A DNA stretch of 45,298 nucleotides from JAWXBR01 sp034440235. Lineage in GTDB: Bacteria; Bacteroidota; Ignavibacteria; Kapaibacteriales; Kapaibacteriaceae. Below are positions 1-8,085 of the stretch, piece by piece (within the stretch, counting starts at the first letter, position 1; every line of letters starts with the position of its first letter). Position numbers and translations under genes: made by a program. The DNA is taken from the NCBI GenBank assembly GCA_034440235.1, contig JAWXBR010000063.1, forward strand, positions 1 to 45,298, in the 5' to 3' direction. The notes under the pieces were generated by a model that searched no databases, was not told the DNA's origin, and was given only the letters and a program-made list of their open reading frames with translations.

Positions 1-154
1 CGTCGAGGAGCACCTTTCCGCCCCTTGCATAAATCTCGTGATCGCACATAAACGGTTGTACGATCTGTACGCTGCATAGAAAGCATACAAAGGCAATCAA
101 GAGAATATCAAGCCAGTTCAGCTTGATTCTGCTACTTTCTGAGGTGCTTGGCAA
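1..154 (-). CDS. Partial membrane or exported protein, N-terminal end only
   Basis: An open frame runs off the left edge of the window on the minus strand. From a TTG at 154 it reads a polar start, then a hydrophobic stretch (LDILLIAFVCFLCSVQIVQP), then a more polar part ending GGKVLLD at the window edge. That looks like an N-terminal membrane anchor or signal sequence. The frame overlaps the last 23 bases of the preceding thioredoxin-fold gene and lies in the same direction, so it would be the next gene of that operon. A TTG inside the hydrophobic stretch is another possible start. I do not recognise the family, and only about 50 codons are visible. Confidence 0.35.
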   Translation of the reverse strand, partial: MPSTSESSRIKLNWLDILLIAFVCFLCSVQIVQPFMCDHEIYARGGKVLLD

Positions 155-1823
155 GTTGTTCATCTAGTTCCACGATATTAAGACCACCAGATACCATGAC
201 AATTCTATTGTCTGGTCCGACCAGTAGGGTAAACGGAGCGGCATTATCGAGCAAGACTGCCGGTGATTGTTGTGAACCGTCGCTATAAACCGTAGGCCAG
301 GCGTACTGTTGCATATTGGATGCCAGCCATTCTGGTTGCGTGCTGCTAGAGCCTGCGAATATCCCCACTACATGTAGTCCAGCGGCAGCATACTTCGCCT
401 GCAATCGTTGTAGATCGGCGAGCAGAGTTGTGTTTTGCTCTCGTGCGCCCCAAAGGAAATAGAGCGTGAGATTGCCAGCCTGCGAACTCGATGATATGCG
501 TTGCGGAGGGGTACTTGCAGACATCCATTCGAATTCGGGCATCGGCTTTCCTACTTGAATCGGACGGTTCCGATCTGCCAAGCGACGACTTTCGCTCGTT
601 CGCTCATGATTCGGAAACTCGCGCTGTAGATCGGCAAGTAAACGCTGACTTCGTTCGGGCATGCCGAATCGGAATGCATATGCAGCGGCGGCTGCCTGCA
701 TTGGTGGTATGATACGACGCACCTGGTGGGTAGCAAATAACGTGTCGGTGTAGTCGAGCACATCCTGCTGTCCACCTGCCTGAAGAACTACATTAAAAAA
801 CGCATGTTGTCCAATTGTCCACGCCATAGACGTCGGTGGCACGATGCTCTTAAGTGAATCCCATTGAACCCCGTAGGCCAATGCTGCTACTTCGCGGACT
901 CTGTTGCTGCGCAACGCATAGTTGGAGTATGAGCCAGGCATTGCAGCGAGTGGGCTAGGTGCTGGACGCTGCACGCCACGCATCGCATTCGGATTTCCCG
1001 CAGGTCGTACTTGATTTCGTTGTTCGATGTGCATAATGAGTGTATCGAGTGTCGCGTCGTCGGTACTAAGAAAGGTTAGTTTCGATGGCGCATTCGATCT
1101 TAACCAAACATTTGTATTTACTATGACGCGGGCAATGCCATTGGTACTGCGCACAGATGACAGATAGATACCATTTGAATCGCGTGTACCATCAACACCT
1201 TGCGACCCTGCAGCCATTTCAGAATGATGAACACCACGAATTGAAGTTGCAAAATCGTAATGGATTATTGAATCCGTCGTTGGGATGTTAACCGCGTAAA
1301 GCCCCTTCCCAACACTTTTCAATGAATAAATTGTATCCATGCGTTTTTCGGTTAGCCGCCAGCCATCGGTTCTTCGAACCGGACCTGGCGTCAGGATGTT
1401 AGTTGGCATGAACTGCGTTGTTGCAATGGCGTCCACAAGAATTGTATGTCCACCCGAACAAAGCACGCTACGTTCGATGGGCTTGTGGTAGGGGGCTGTA
1501 ATGCGGAGAACATGATGTCCCTTCTCGGTCGTCGCAATACGAAAACGTCCGTCTGCGCTAACCGATGTTATTGCAAAGGGTTTGCGTCTGTCCTCTGCTC
1601 GAGGTTCGTTCAGCGGCAAGTTGACTGCAGGTTCTACGAGCATGGCGTGACCGATGAGTATCGGGCGTTTCGTGACGCTGCGTATGGTGCCTTCAATCCA
1701 GGTTGTGTCTGCAGAGTGTGCCGATGATAGGAACGTTAGCACGAGGGCTATAGAAACAAGCAGTCGTCTATAGACAGACCCTCTCGCATGTACGTTCGCT
1801 GTTACAGCCGTTTGTGTAGTCAT
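132..1823 (-). CDS. Exported thioredoxin-fold (TlpA/AhpC-like) protein lacking the CxxC motif
   Basis: A 563-residue exported protein. Residues 1-38 form a long n-region, a hydrophobic core (LLVSIALVLTFLSS) and an AxA-type signal peptidase site. Residues 40-130 look like a beta-sandwich of the carboxypeptidase-regulatory kind. Residues about 430-563 form a TlpA/AhpC-like thioredoxin domain with the usual sheet order and a cis-proline region (APFTLLV). Where the family has WCxxC, this protein has WGAREQ (458-463), so it has no redox cysteines and probably binds or scaffolds rather than reduces disulfides. The start ATG overlaps the stop of the upstream NlpC/P60 gene (ATGA), indicating translational coupling. 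The fold is confident; the function is unknown. Confidence 0.75.
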   Translation of the reverse strand: MTTQTAVTANVHARGSVYRRLLVSIALVLTFLSSAHSADTTWIEGTIRSVTKRPILIGHAMLVEPAVNLPLNEPRAEDRRKPFAITSVSADGRFRIATTEKGHHVLRITAPYHKPIERSVLCSGGHTILVDAIATTQFMPTNILTPGPVRRTDGWRLTEKRMDTIYSLKSVGKGLYAVNIPTTDSIIHYDFATSIRGVHHSEMAAGSQGVDGTRDSNGIYLSSVRSTNGIARVIVNTNVWLRSNAPSKLTFLSTDDATLDTLIMHIEQRNQVRPAGNPNAMRGVQRPAPSPLAAMPGSYSNYALRSNRVREVAALAYGVQWDSLKSIVPPTSMAWTIGQHAFFNVVLQAGGQQDVLDYTDTLFATHQVRRIIPPMQAAAAAYAFRFGMPERSQRLLADLQREFPNHERTSESRRLADRNRPIQVGKPMPEFEWMSASTPPQRISSSSQAGNLTLYFLWGAREQNTTLLADLQRLQAKYAAAGLHVVGIFAGSSSTQPEWLASNMQQYAWPTVYSDGSQQSPAVLLDNAAPFTLLVGPDNRIVMVSGGLNIVELDEQLAKHLRK

Positions 1824-2302
1824 TGCTTTAAAATACGACGAGCACCAAAGAAGCGTGCTTTCCAGTATGCTTCGTTCATCGACGATATCATAACACCGCT
1901 AGAGGTAGAGGAGTGTACGAATTTGTCATGCCCAGCATAGATGCCTACATGCGATATGTCACGTCCGTACGTAATAAAAAATACCAGGTCACCTGGCACG
2001 AGGTCTTCAATCTCTACCGAAACACCAGACGAGTATTGATCTTTCGACGAGCGGGGTAGGGTAACTCCTGCCTTGGCATAACACCACGAAGCAAAGCCAG
2101 AACAGTCGAAACAGTCGGGCGTAGTGCCTCTAGAGCAATAGGACGTTCCGATGAGGTCCTCAGCCTCGATTAGGACTCTATTTACAACTGGATGCGACGA
2201 GCGTTGCACCTTGGTCGAGGCGCATGAGGAAAGGAGAAGGATGAGGACAATTCCCCAAACCGCGATGTGTTGATTCCGGGGATCATTATCTCCCGGGATC
2301 AT
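1820..2302 (-). CDS. NlpC/P60 family lipoprotein (cell-wall endopeptidase)
   Basis: A 160-residue lipoprotein with an NlpC/P60 cysteine peptidase domain, a family that cuts peptide stems of peptidoglycan in the periplasm. A hydrophobic segment ends in the lipobox LLSSC (Cys27). The catalytic Cys67 lies in DCSGF, His118 in HVGIY and a third polar residue, His130, in FVHSS; this is a complete C-H-H triad. Length fits the small Spr/NlpC type. I chose the ATG at 2302 because AAAGGA lies about 9 nt upstream and because a start at 2341 would overlap terC by 23 bases. The stop overlaps the next gene start by 4 bases, so terC, this gene and the thioredoxin-fold gene look like one operon. Confidence 0.88.
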   Translation of the reverse strand: MIPGDNDPRNQHIAVWGIVLILLLSSCASTKVQRSSHPVVNRVLIEAEDLIGTSYCSRGTTPDCFDCSGFASWCYAKAGVTLPRSSKDQYSSGVSVEIEDLVPGDLVFFITYGRDISHVGIYAGHDKFVHSSTSSGVMISSMNEAYWKARFFGARRILKQ

Positions 2303-2318
2303 GCGCGTAAGTCCTTTA

Positions 2319-3245
2319 TTATTTAGCGCGGCGCTTGGCAATGATCGACGTCAGAATTGATATGCCGAGCACGCCAACGATAACTCCTAAAGCAACCTCG
2401 ACGTGAATATGATACCATGCCTGAATGAACATCTTCACGCCAATAAAGCAGAGGATGACGCTTAAGCCGTACTTCAGATACTTGAAGTGGTCCATAGCGC
2501 CGGCTACGGCGAAGAACAGCGATCTCAGGCCCATGACTGCGAATACGTTCGACGTGAAGACGATGAACGGGTCCTTCGTAATTGCGAAAATGGCCGGGAT
2601 AGAATCGACAGCGAACACGAGATCGGTGACCTCGACCACGAGAACCACAACAAACAGCGGCGTGAAATAACGAAGCCCATCTTTGCGCAACGTAAAGGCA
2701 TCGGCATGGTAATGCTGCGTGATGCGCAGGAATTTCCGCGACAAACGCACGACGAAGTTGTCGGCCAGGTCGGCGTCTTCTTCATTATGGTAGGCCATGC
2801 GGATACCGGTATAAACCAGGAAGGCGCCAAACACGAAGAAAATCCAATCGAACGAGTTAATAAGAGCTGAGCCAAGTGCGATCATGGTCCCACGCATCAC
2901 GAGGGCACCCACGATTCCCCAAAAGAGGACCTTGTGCTGGTACCTCGGGTCGACCTTGAAATACCTGAGAATCAGGATAATCACAAAGATGTTGTCGACC
3001 GAAAGCGACTGCTCTAACAGGTATCCCGCAAAAAATTCCTTCGCAGCTACAGCTCCCTTGAATTGCCACACAAAGGCGTTAAAGGCCAATGCAAGTCCCA
3101 CCCAAAATGCCGTCCAACCCAGCGCCTCGCTTAGCTTCACAACATGAGGCTTGCGATTCAAAACGCCAAGGTCTAGGGCTAATAGGAACAGGACTAGGGC
3201 AATAAAGCCCGCGTAAAGCCAGAAATCAGGAACAGCTGCCAGCAT
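2319..3245 (-). CDS. TerC family integral membrane protein (Alx/TerC type)
   Basis: A 308-residue polytopic membrane protein of the TerC family, whose members are linked to manganese export and tellurite resistance. Family signatures are clear: LALDLGVLNRK in the first helix, EQSLSVDNIFV with its conserved acidic residue, and VVEVTDLVFAVDSIPAIFAI followed by SNVFAVMGLRSLFF. About nine hydrophobic segments are visible, the normal number. The gene begins immediately after the 18-bp repeat array and has no Shine-Dalgarno; the sequence before the ATG is repeat-derived. No yybP-ykoY (manganese) riboswitch is visible upstream. It leads the operon with the NlpC/P60 lipoprotein. The substrate cannot be told from sequence; manganese is the family-based guess. 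Confidence 0.9.
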   Translation of the reverse strand: MLAAVPDFWLYAGFIALVLFLLALDLGVLNRKPHVVKLSEALGWTAFWVGLALAFNAFVWQFKGAVAAKEFFAGYLLEQSLSVDNIFVIILILRYFKVDPRYQHKVLFWGIVGALVMRGTMIALGSALINSFDWIFFVFGAFLVYTGIRMAYHNEEDADLADNFVVRLSRKFLRITQHYHADAFTLRKDGLRYFTPLFVVVLVVEVTDLVFAVDSIPAIFAITKDPFIVFTSNVFAVMGLRSLFFAVAGAMDHFKYLKYGLSVILCFIGVKMFIQAWYHIHVEVALGVIVGVLGISILTSIIAKRRAK

Positions 3246-3246
3246 G

Positions 3247-3474
3247 CGTATTCAACGGGTAGGTCGTATTCAAAGAGTAGGGTGTTTTCAACGGGTAGGT
3301 CGTATTCAAAGAGTAGGGTGTTTTCAAAGTGTAGGGTGTTTTCAAAGTGAAGGTCGTATTCAAAGAGTAGGGTGTTTTCAAAGTGAAGGGCGTATTCAAA
3401 GAGTAGGGTGTTTTCAAAGTGAAGGGCGTTTTCACAGGGTATGGTGAATTCAGAGCGCCAGACGCACTCAAAAG
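3247..3474 (-). repeat. Array of 18-bp tandem repeats between terC and polA
   Basis: About 12 head-to-tail 18-bp units fill the divergent space between terC and polA. Two unit types dominate and often alternate: GTATTCAAAGAGTAGGGT and GTTTTCAAAGTGAAGGGC, giving a 36-bp higher order. Units decay at the polA-side end (3430-3474). Because 18 is a multiple of three, one minus-strand frame stays open from a TTG at 3534 to a TGA at 3226, encoding 6-residue repeats (TPYSLN / TPFTLK) and ending 17 bases inside terC. That frame could be a translated leader or just a by-product of the period. There are no spacers, so this is not CRISPR. With flanks this is the whole 318-bp gap 3246-3563. Confidence 0.93.
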
Positions 3475-3546
3475 GAGAGTCAAACGGTAACTGTGAGCCG
3501 AACGGACGTTTATTGTGACTGGAACGAACGGCAATAATACGGTCCG

Positions 3547-3554
3547 TATCTTTG
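3547..3554 (+). promoter_or_regulatory. Putative -7 box TATCTTTG of the polA promoter
   Basis: An exact match to TAnnTTTG, the -7 element of Bacteroidota primary-sigma promoters, ends 9 nt before the polA ATG at 3564. No convincing -33 TTG at the right spacing is seen. No Shine-Dalgarno precedes the ATG, so the transcript would be leaderless or nearly so. Confidence 0.4.
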
Positions 3555-3563
3555 GCCCTTCTA

Positions 3564-6416
3564 ATGACCCATCCCCTGATCCTTATCGACGGTATGTCGC
3601 TGGTTTTCCGTGCCTATCATGCACTTTCGAAAACCGGGATGGCCTCGCCATCGGGTGAGCCCTCGTTTGCAGTGTTTGCCTTTGCCAACATTCTGCTACA
3701 TCTTTTGGAGCGTCACGCGCCCGAGGCCATTGCTGTGGTGTTCGATACACCTCACCCGACGTTCCGGCACTTGATGTACGACAAGTACAAAGCAAACCGC
3801 GATGCATTCCCCGATGACCTGGTTCCACAGCTTGCCCGAATAAAAAGCATGATCGGTCTGCTGGGCATGGAGTGCGTAGAGATGCCAGGCTTCGAGGCCG
3901 ATGATGTTATCGGTACGATTGCGAAGAGAGAGTCGGCGGATGGACACGACGTGCTTTGCGTTACGTCGGACAAAGATTACTTCCAGCTTGTAAATGACAA
4001 GGTGCTCGTGTTGCGTCCCGGACGCGATGTTGGCGTCTACGATATGTACGACGCCGTGCGCGTAAAAGAAAAGTTCGGGGTGGGTCCGCAGCACGTTGTC
4101 GACGTACTTGCCCTCATTGGCGACGCATCCGATAACGTACCTGGCGTAAAAGGTGTCGGAGAAAAGACTGCCATTCCTCTTATCGAGAAATACGGCAGCG
4201 TAGAAAATCTCTACGACAACCTGCACGAAATCGAACGCGAATCTCTACGTACCAAATTCGAAGTCTCTCGCGACATGGCCTTCTTGTCGAAGAAGCTTGT
4301 AACGATGGATCTCGATGTTCCTGTCGATGCAAAACGCGTTCGGCTCGTTCGTAAACAAGTTGACTATCCTTCGCTCGATGCATTTTGTGGTGAACTTGGC
4401 TTCCACACATTGCGCAAACGCTTTAACGTCATGTACGGTGGTGGCGCAAGCCTGCCAGCCGACGGAGCTAACAGCGCTGGTGGTTCGACTGTGAACGCCG
4501 ATGGCTCGATCGATTTCGGCGCCGCAGAGAATGCAGCCGATGGTCCGCCATTGCAAACCGTAAACGACGTCGAGCATACGTACACGCTTGTGCATACGCT
4601 AGGCGGACTCGACGATATGGTTAAGGGGCTGAAAGGGTCTTCGATTCTTTCCGTCGATCTCGAGACTACATCGCTCGATTGCATGTCGTGCCACGTCGTT
4701 GGTGCATCGCTTAGTAATGCCGAAGGCACTGCGTTTTTTATCGCAGTCGACGACTCCGATGCCGACCCGTCATCAACGCTGTTCGACACAGACCATCGTA
4801 CCGATAAAGAACTACTTCCTATTGCAGATGTCGTGCGTGCATTAAAGCCCCTTCTCGAAGACCCCTTAACAGGAAAAATTGGACAGAACATCAAGTTCGA
4901 TGCGTTGATTTTGAAGCGATATGGGATTGACGTCGCACCGATTGCGTTCGACACGATGCTTGCGAGTTATTTGCTGGATGCAGACAAGACACACGGACTC
5001 GATGCGTTGAGTGCACGATGGTTGAACTATAAGCCCGTGCCGATTACAGCGCTGATTGGCGAGAAGAAATCGCAGCAGCGGTCGATGCGCGAAGTAGACC
5101 TCGCACAGCTAACAGAGTATGCTGCTGAAGACGCCGATGTTGCCCTGAAGCTCTCGAACATCTTACGTCCGAAGCTCGAAGAGAACAATCTCATCGATCT
5201 CGCACAGAACGTCGAGTTTCCTCTCGTGCCCGTGCTCGTGACGATGGAGTTCAACGGTGTGCGCATTGAGCCATCGGCGCTGAGCGATCTGGGCGACTTC
5301 ATGCGAACCGAAGCTGCGCGATTAGAAAAGGAGATATGGGCGGAAGCGGGACAGGAGTTCAACATTGCTTCGAATAAGCAGCTTGGAGAAGTGTTGTTCG
5401 AGAAGTTGATGCTTCCAACATCGAAGAAGACGAAAACAGGTTTTTCGACGGACTCAAGTGTTCTTACAGAGCTCTCCGAAGCATTTCCGATAGCTCAGCT
5501 CATTCTCGATTATCGTCAGGTCGAAAAGCTTCGCTCGACATACGTCGAATCGTTGCCGAAGCTCATCCACCCACGCACACAACGCGTGCATACGACATAC
5601 AATCAGACGGTTGCTGCAACCGGACGGTTGTCGTCTACCGACCCTAATCTTCAGAACATTCCCATTCGCAGCGAACTCGGATTGCGGATTCGCAAAGCAT
5701 TTGTGCCGCAGTCACCCGATGCAAAGATTTTTTCTGCTGACTATTCGCAGATCGAGTTGCGCATTATGGCAGCCATCTCTCAAGACCCGAATCTCGTTGC
5801 TGCTTTCAAGAGTGGTGAAGACATTCACACTGCTACTGCTGCAATTCTTTTTGATGTGCCAATTGCATCTGTTACACCAGACTTTAGACGTGTTGCGAAG
5901 ACTGTAAACTTTGGTATAATGTATGGCCTAGGTGCATTTGGTCTTGCTCAGCGTCTCGGCATTCCTCGAGCAGAAGGCGCTCAGATTATCGAAAACTATT
6001 TCACCAAGTACGCAGGAATAAAGCAGTACATGGAAGAGACCATTGCCGTTACGCGGCAGCGCGGATATGCCGCCACGCTGCTCGGACGACGCAGGTTCTT
6101 CCCGCTTATTAACTCTGCAAACCGAGGCTTGCGAACAGCAGCAGAACGTGCGTGTATCAACATGCCCATTCAGGGCTCTGCTGCAGACATGCTAAAAGTT
6201 GCCATGATTCGCATTCATGCCGACATGAAGAATCGCAACATGCGCTCACTCATGATGCTGCAGGTACATGACGAACTGGTGTTCGAAGTGTACAACGACG
6301 AGGTCGAAGAATTAACGGCACTCGTCAAAGAAGGAATGGAGCAGGCAATGCCTCTGAACAACGTTCCCGTTGTTGTAGACACAGGCATCGGCATATCATG
6401 GTACGAGGCACATTGA
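3564..6416 (+). CDS. polA: DNA polymerase I, full three-domain form
   Basis: A 950-residue DNA polymerase I for Okazaki fragment processing and repair. The 5' nuclease domain (about 1-290) has GFEADDVIGT and SDKDYFQL and a helix-hairpin-helix (GVKGVGEKTA). The 3'-5' proofreading domain (about 345-545) keeps DLETTSLD (DxE), GQNIKFDALI and YAAEDADV, so it should be active. The polymerase domain has TGRLSSTDPNLQNIPIRS (motif A lead-in), DYSQIELR, RRVAKTVNFGIMYGLG (O-helix) and QVHDELVFEV. I chose ATG 3564 (MTHPLILIDG); an in-frame TTG at 3552 lies within the promoter box. An acidic, Gly/Ala-rich linker (about 290-340) joins nuclease and exonuclease. The last six codons plus stop are the first unit of the following 18-bp array. 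Confidence 0.97.
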   Translation: MTHPLILIDGMSLVFRAYHALSKTGMASPSGEPSFAVFAFANILLHLLERHAPEAIAVVFDTPHPTFRHLMYDKYKANRDAFPDDLVPQLARIKSMIGLLGMECVEMPGFEADDVIGTIAKRESADGHDVLCVTSDKDYFQLVNDKVLVLRPGRDVGVYDMYDAVRVKEKFGVGPQHVVDVLALIGDASDNVPGVKGVGEKTAIPLIEKYGSVENLYDNLHEIERESLRTKFEVSRDMAFLSKKLVTMDLDVPVDAKRVRLVRKQVDYPSLDAFCGELGFHTLRKRFNVMYGGGASLPADGANSAGGSTVNADGSIDFGAAENAADGPPLQTVNDVEHTYTLVHTLGGLDDMVKGLKGSSILSVDLETTSLDCMSCHVVGASLSNAEGTAFFIAVDDSDADPSSTLFDTDHRTDKELLPIADVVRALKPLLEDPLTGKIGQNIKFDALILKRYGIDVAPIAFDTMLASYLLDADKTHGLDALSARWLNYKPVPITALIGEKKSQQRSMREVDLAQLTEYAAEDADVALKLSNILRPKLEENNLIDLAQNVEFPLVPVLVTMEFNGVRIEPSALSDLGDFMRTEAARLEKEIWAEAGQEFNIASNKQLGEVLFEKLMLPTSKKTKTGFSTDSSVLTELSEAFPIAQLILDYRQVEKLRSTYVESLPKLIHPRTQRVHTTYNQTVAATGRLSSTDPNLQNIPIRSELGLRIRKAFVPQSPDAKIFSADYSQIELRIMAAISQDPNLVAAFKSGEDIHTATAAILFDVPIASVTPDFRRVAKTVNFGIMYGLGAFGLAQRLGIPRAEGAQIIENYFTKYAGIKQYMEETIAVTRQRGYAATLLGRRRFFPLINSANRGLRTAAERACINMPIQGSAADMLKVAMIRIHADMKNRNMRSLMMLQVHDELVFEVYNDEVEELTALVKEGMEQAMPLNNVPVVVDTGIGISWYEAH

Positions 6417-6559
6417 TGGTACGAGGCACACTGATGGTACGAGGCACACTGATGATACAAGGCACATTGATGATACGAGGCACATTGATGATACGAGGCA
6501 CATTGATGGTACGCGGCACATTGATGGTACGAGGCACATTGATGGTACGAGGCACATTA
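6398..6559 (+). repeat. Nine-unit 18-bp tandem array grown from the polA stop region
   Basis: Unit TGATGGTACGAGGCACAT is repeated nine times with few changes (G/A at one site, one CGG for GAG, one CAA). The first copy is the end of polA itself: TGG TAC GAG GCA CAT TGA (WYEAH-stop). The array stops 5 bases before the ATG of the uppP fusion gene. Each unit contains TGATG, a stop/start overlap. Confidence 0.95.
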
Positions 6560-6568
6560 ATCGCATGA
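6416..6568 (+). other. Open repeat frame linking polA to uppP, possible translational coupler
   Basis: The ATG at 6416 overlaps the last base of polA's TGA (TGATG). In that frame the array reads M(V/I)(R/Q)GTL repeated, with an ATG every 18 bases, and ends in GCA TGA, where TGA 6566-6568 overlaps the uppP ATG 6565 as ATGA. So ribosomes ending polA could restart and pass through to uppP with 1-base and 4-base overlaps at the two ends. The sequence shows the frame; that it is translated is inference. The peptide itself has no known relative I can name. Confidence 0.4.
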
Positions 6569-8067
6569 GTTTGTTGACCGCAATCCTGCTGGGAATAATT
6601 CAGGGGCTCACCGAGTTCATTCCAATATCGAGCACTGCGCATCTAACGATTGCTGCGGCGTGGTTTGGTGTCATCGATCCCAATAATCCGCAGTCGTGGA
6701 CTGCCTTCATGGCGACGATACAGCTTGGTACGCTTGCTGCCGTGGTTGTGTATTTCTACAAAGACATTGCATCGATGACCAAGGCATTCTTTTCAGAAAA
6801 TTTTGTTGTACGACGTCCATTCCGCGAACAATCTGCACCATCGCGTCTCGCATGGCTTGTAATTATCGGGTCGATTCCGATTGTTGTTGTCGGATTTCTT
6901 TTCAAAGACTTTTTCGAAGGTACATTTACGAAGAGCCTCGAGGTCATCGGAACAAGTCTAATTGTGGTTGGTGTTCTGCTTGCAATCGCAGATCGGTTGT
7001 CGTCGTTTAAGCGCACTACAGATCAGATGAACATCATCGACGCACTCATCATCGGCGCATCACAAGTTCTGGCGCTTATCCCAGGCTCGTCTCGCAGTGG
7101 TACGACAATTACTGCTGGACTATTTAGGGGGCTAACTCGGCCAGAAGCCGCACGATTTTCATTTCTGCTCTCGTTGCCCGCAATTTTTGGCGCTGGTGTG
7201 TTAGAGTTTGTTCAAGAGGCACCAAACCTCTCCTGGGAAACTGGCGGAATGCAGGTTTTGAGTGCAACTGCCGCAGCTGGTATTACGGGCTACCTATCGA
7301 TTGCATTCCTAATGAGCTTCCTTAAACAGAGGTCGTTGATGCCATTCGTCGTGTACCGCGTTGGACTCGGTATTGTACTGTTGCTCACGTCGTGTACACC
7401 TGTGAGAAACGAACCGGCTTCCGAAAAACACATCATATCGGAACGTTTAGACTCAGTCGAACCCAATGTTTCTGTACCCGCCGAAACCTCTATTACAGCC
7501 GCTGATACGGCCGTTGTAACCCATGTTGCGACAGTGCGGACATCGAAGGGAATAATAATAATTGGACTCTATGGTATTGATGCACCGAAAACTGTTGCCA
7601 ATTTTGTAGCGTTGGCACAGCGAAGAAAGTACGATGGCGTGCTTTTTCATAGAGTTGCACGCGGATTTGTTATCCAATCAGGAGACCCACTGACGAAGGA
7701 TGCGAACTCGAAGACCGAGTGGGGCAAGGGTGGAACGACTGCTGATGGGAAGCCTCTAGTTGATGAGCTTGACCCGCTTACTGCTTCTTCTCGAATTGGA
7801 TATCAGAAAGGTGTTGTAGCCATGGCAACTGTGCTGGCGACTGGACGTAAGCCCGCCGCGAACTCAGCTACCAGTCAGTTTTTTGTCTGCCTTGACCGTG
7901 CAGCCTCACTACCTCACCAATACGCTATCTTCGGCCGCGTCATAGACGGACTTGATGTTGTCGAGGCTATTTCGAAGGCTGAAGTCGAGCCGGGTCCGTT
8001 GGGTGACGCCGACGGGATTCCGAAAAAGCCAATTCTCATAAAAACCGTAACTGTTAAATCACTCTAA
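6565..8067 (+). CDS. uppP: Undecaprenyl-diphosphatase fused to a periplasmic cyclophilin domain
   Basis: A 500-residue two-part protein. Residues 1-275 are a complete UppP/BacA, which dephosphorylates undecaprenyl pyrophosphate for peptidoglycan precursor recycling: QGLTEFIPISSTAH (13-26) and the phosphatase-like loop PGSSRSGT (173-180) are intact. Residues 320-500 are a cyclophilin-type peptidyl-prolyl isomerase with FHRVARGFVIQSGDP (361-375), SQFF (437-440) and YAIFGRV. The joining helix (about 262-275) is the usual last UppP helix, and it ends in LLLTSC (Cys277), which is also a good lipobox. An internal ATG at 7339 (M259) would give a separate cyclophilin lipoprotein using the same helix as signal peptide. 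No stop or frameshift separates the parts. Downstream lies a second cyclophilin lipoprotein, suggesting the pair arose by duplication. Confidence 0.9.
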   Translation: MSLLTAILLGIIQGLTEFIPISSTAHLTIAAAWFGVIDPNNPQSWTAFMATIQLGTLAAVVVYFYKDIASMTKAFFSENFVVRRPFREQSAPSRLAWLVIIGSIPIVVVGFLFKDFFEGTFTKSLEVIGTSLIVVGVLLAIADRLSSFKRTTDQMNIIDALIIGASQVLALIPGSSRSGTTITAGLFRGLTRPEAARFSFLLSLPAIFGAGVLEFVQEAPNLSWETGGMQVLSATAAAGITGYLSIAFLMSFLKQRSLMPFVVYRVGLGIVLLLTSCTPVRNEPASEKHIISERLDSVEPNVSVPAETSITAADTAVVTHVATVRTSKGIIIIGLYGIDAPKTVANFVALAQRRKYDGVLFHRVARGFVIQSGDPLTKDANSKTEWGKGGTTADGKPLVDELDPLTASSRIGYQKGVVAMATVLATGRKPAANSATSQFFVCLDRAASLPHQYAIFGRVIDGLDVVEAISKAEVEPGPLGDADGIPKKPILIKTVTVKSL

Positions 8068-8085
8068 CCTTTTTGAATTAAGCAT

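Noticed and set aside
2425..3147. Plus-strand reading frames opposite terC
   Set aside because: They are shadows of the TerC frame; no start signal or family match.
3226..3534. A 102-residue protein gene over the terC-side array
   Set aside because: It starts at a weak TTG, is almost wholly repeat, and overlaps terC; kept only as a possible leader frame.
3246..3563. A manganese (yybP-ykoY) riboswitch before terC
   Set aside because: The whole leader is the repeat array; no riboswitch-like stems are seen.
3247..6559. The 18-bp arrays as CRISPR
   Set aside because: Units are contiguous with no spacers, and no cas genes are near.
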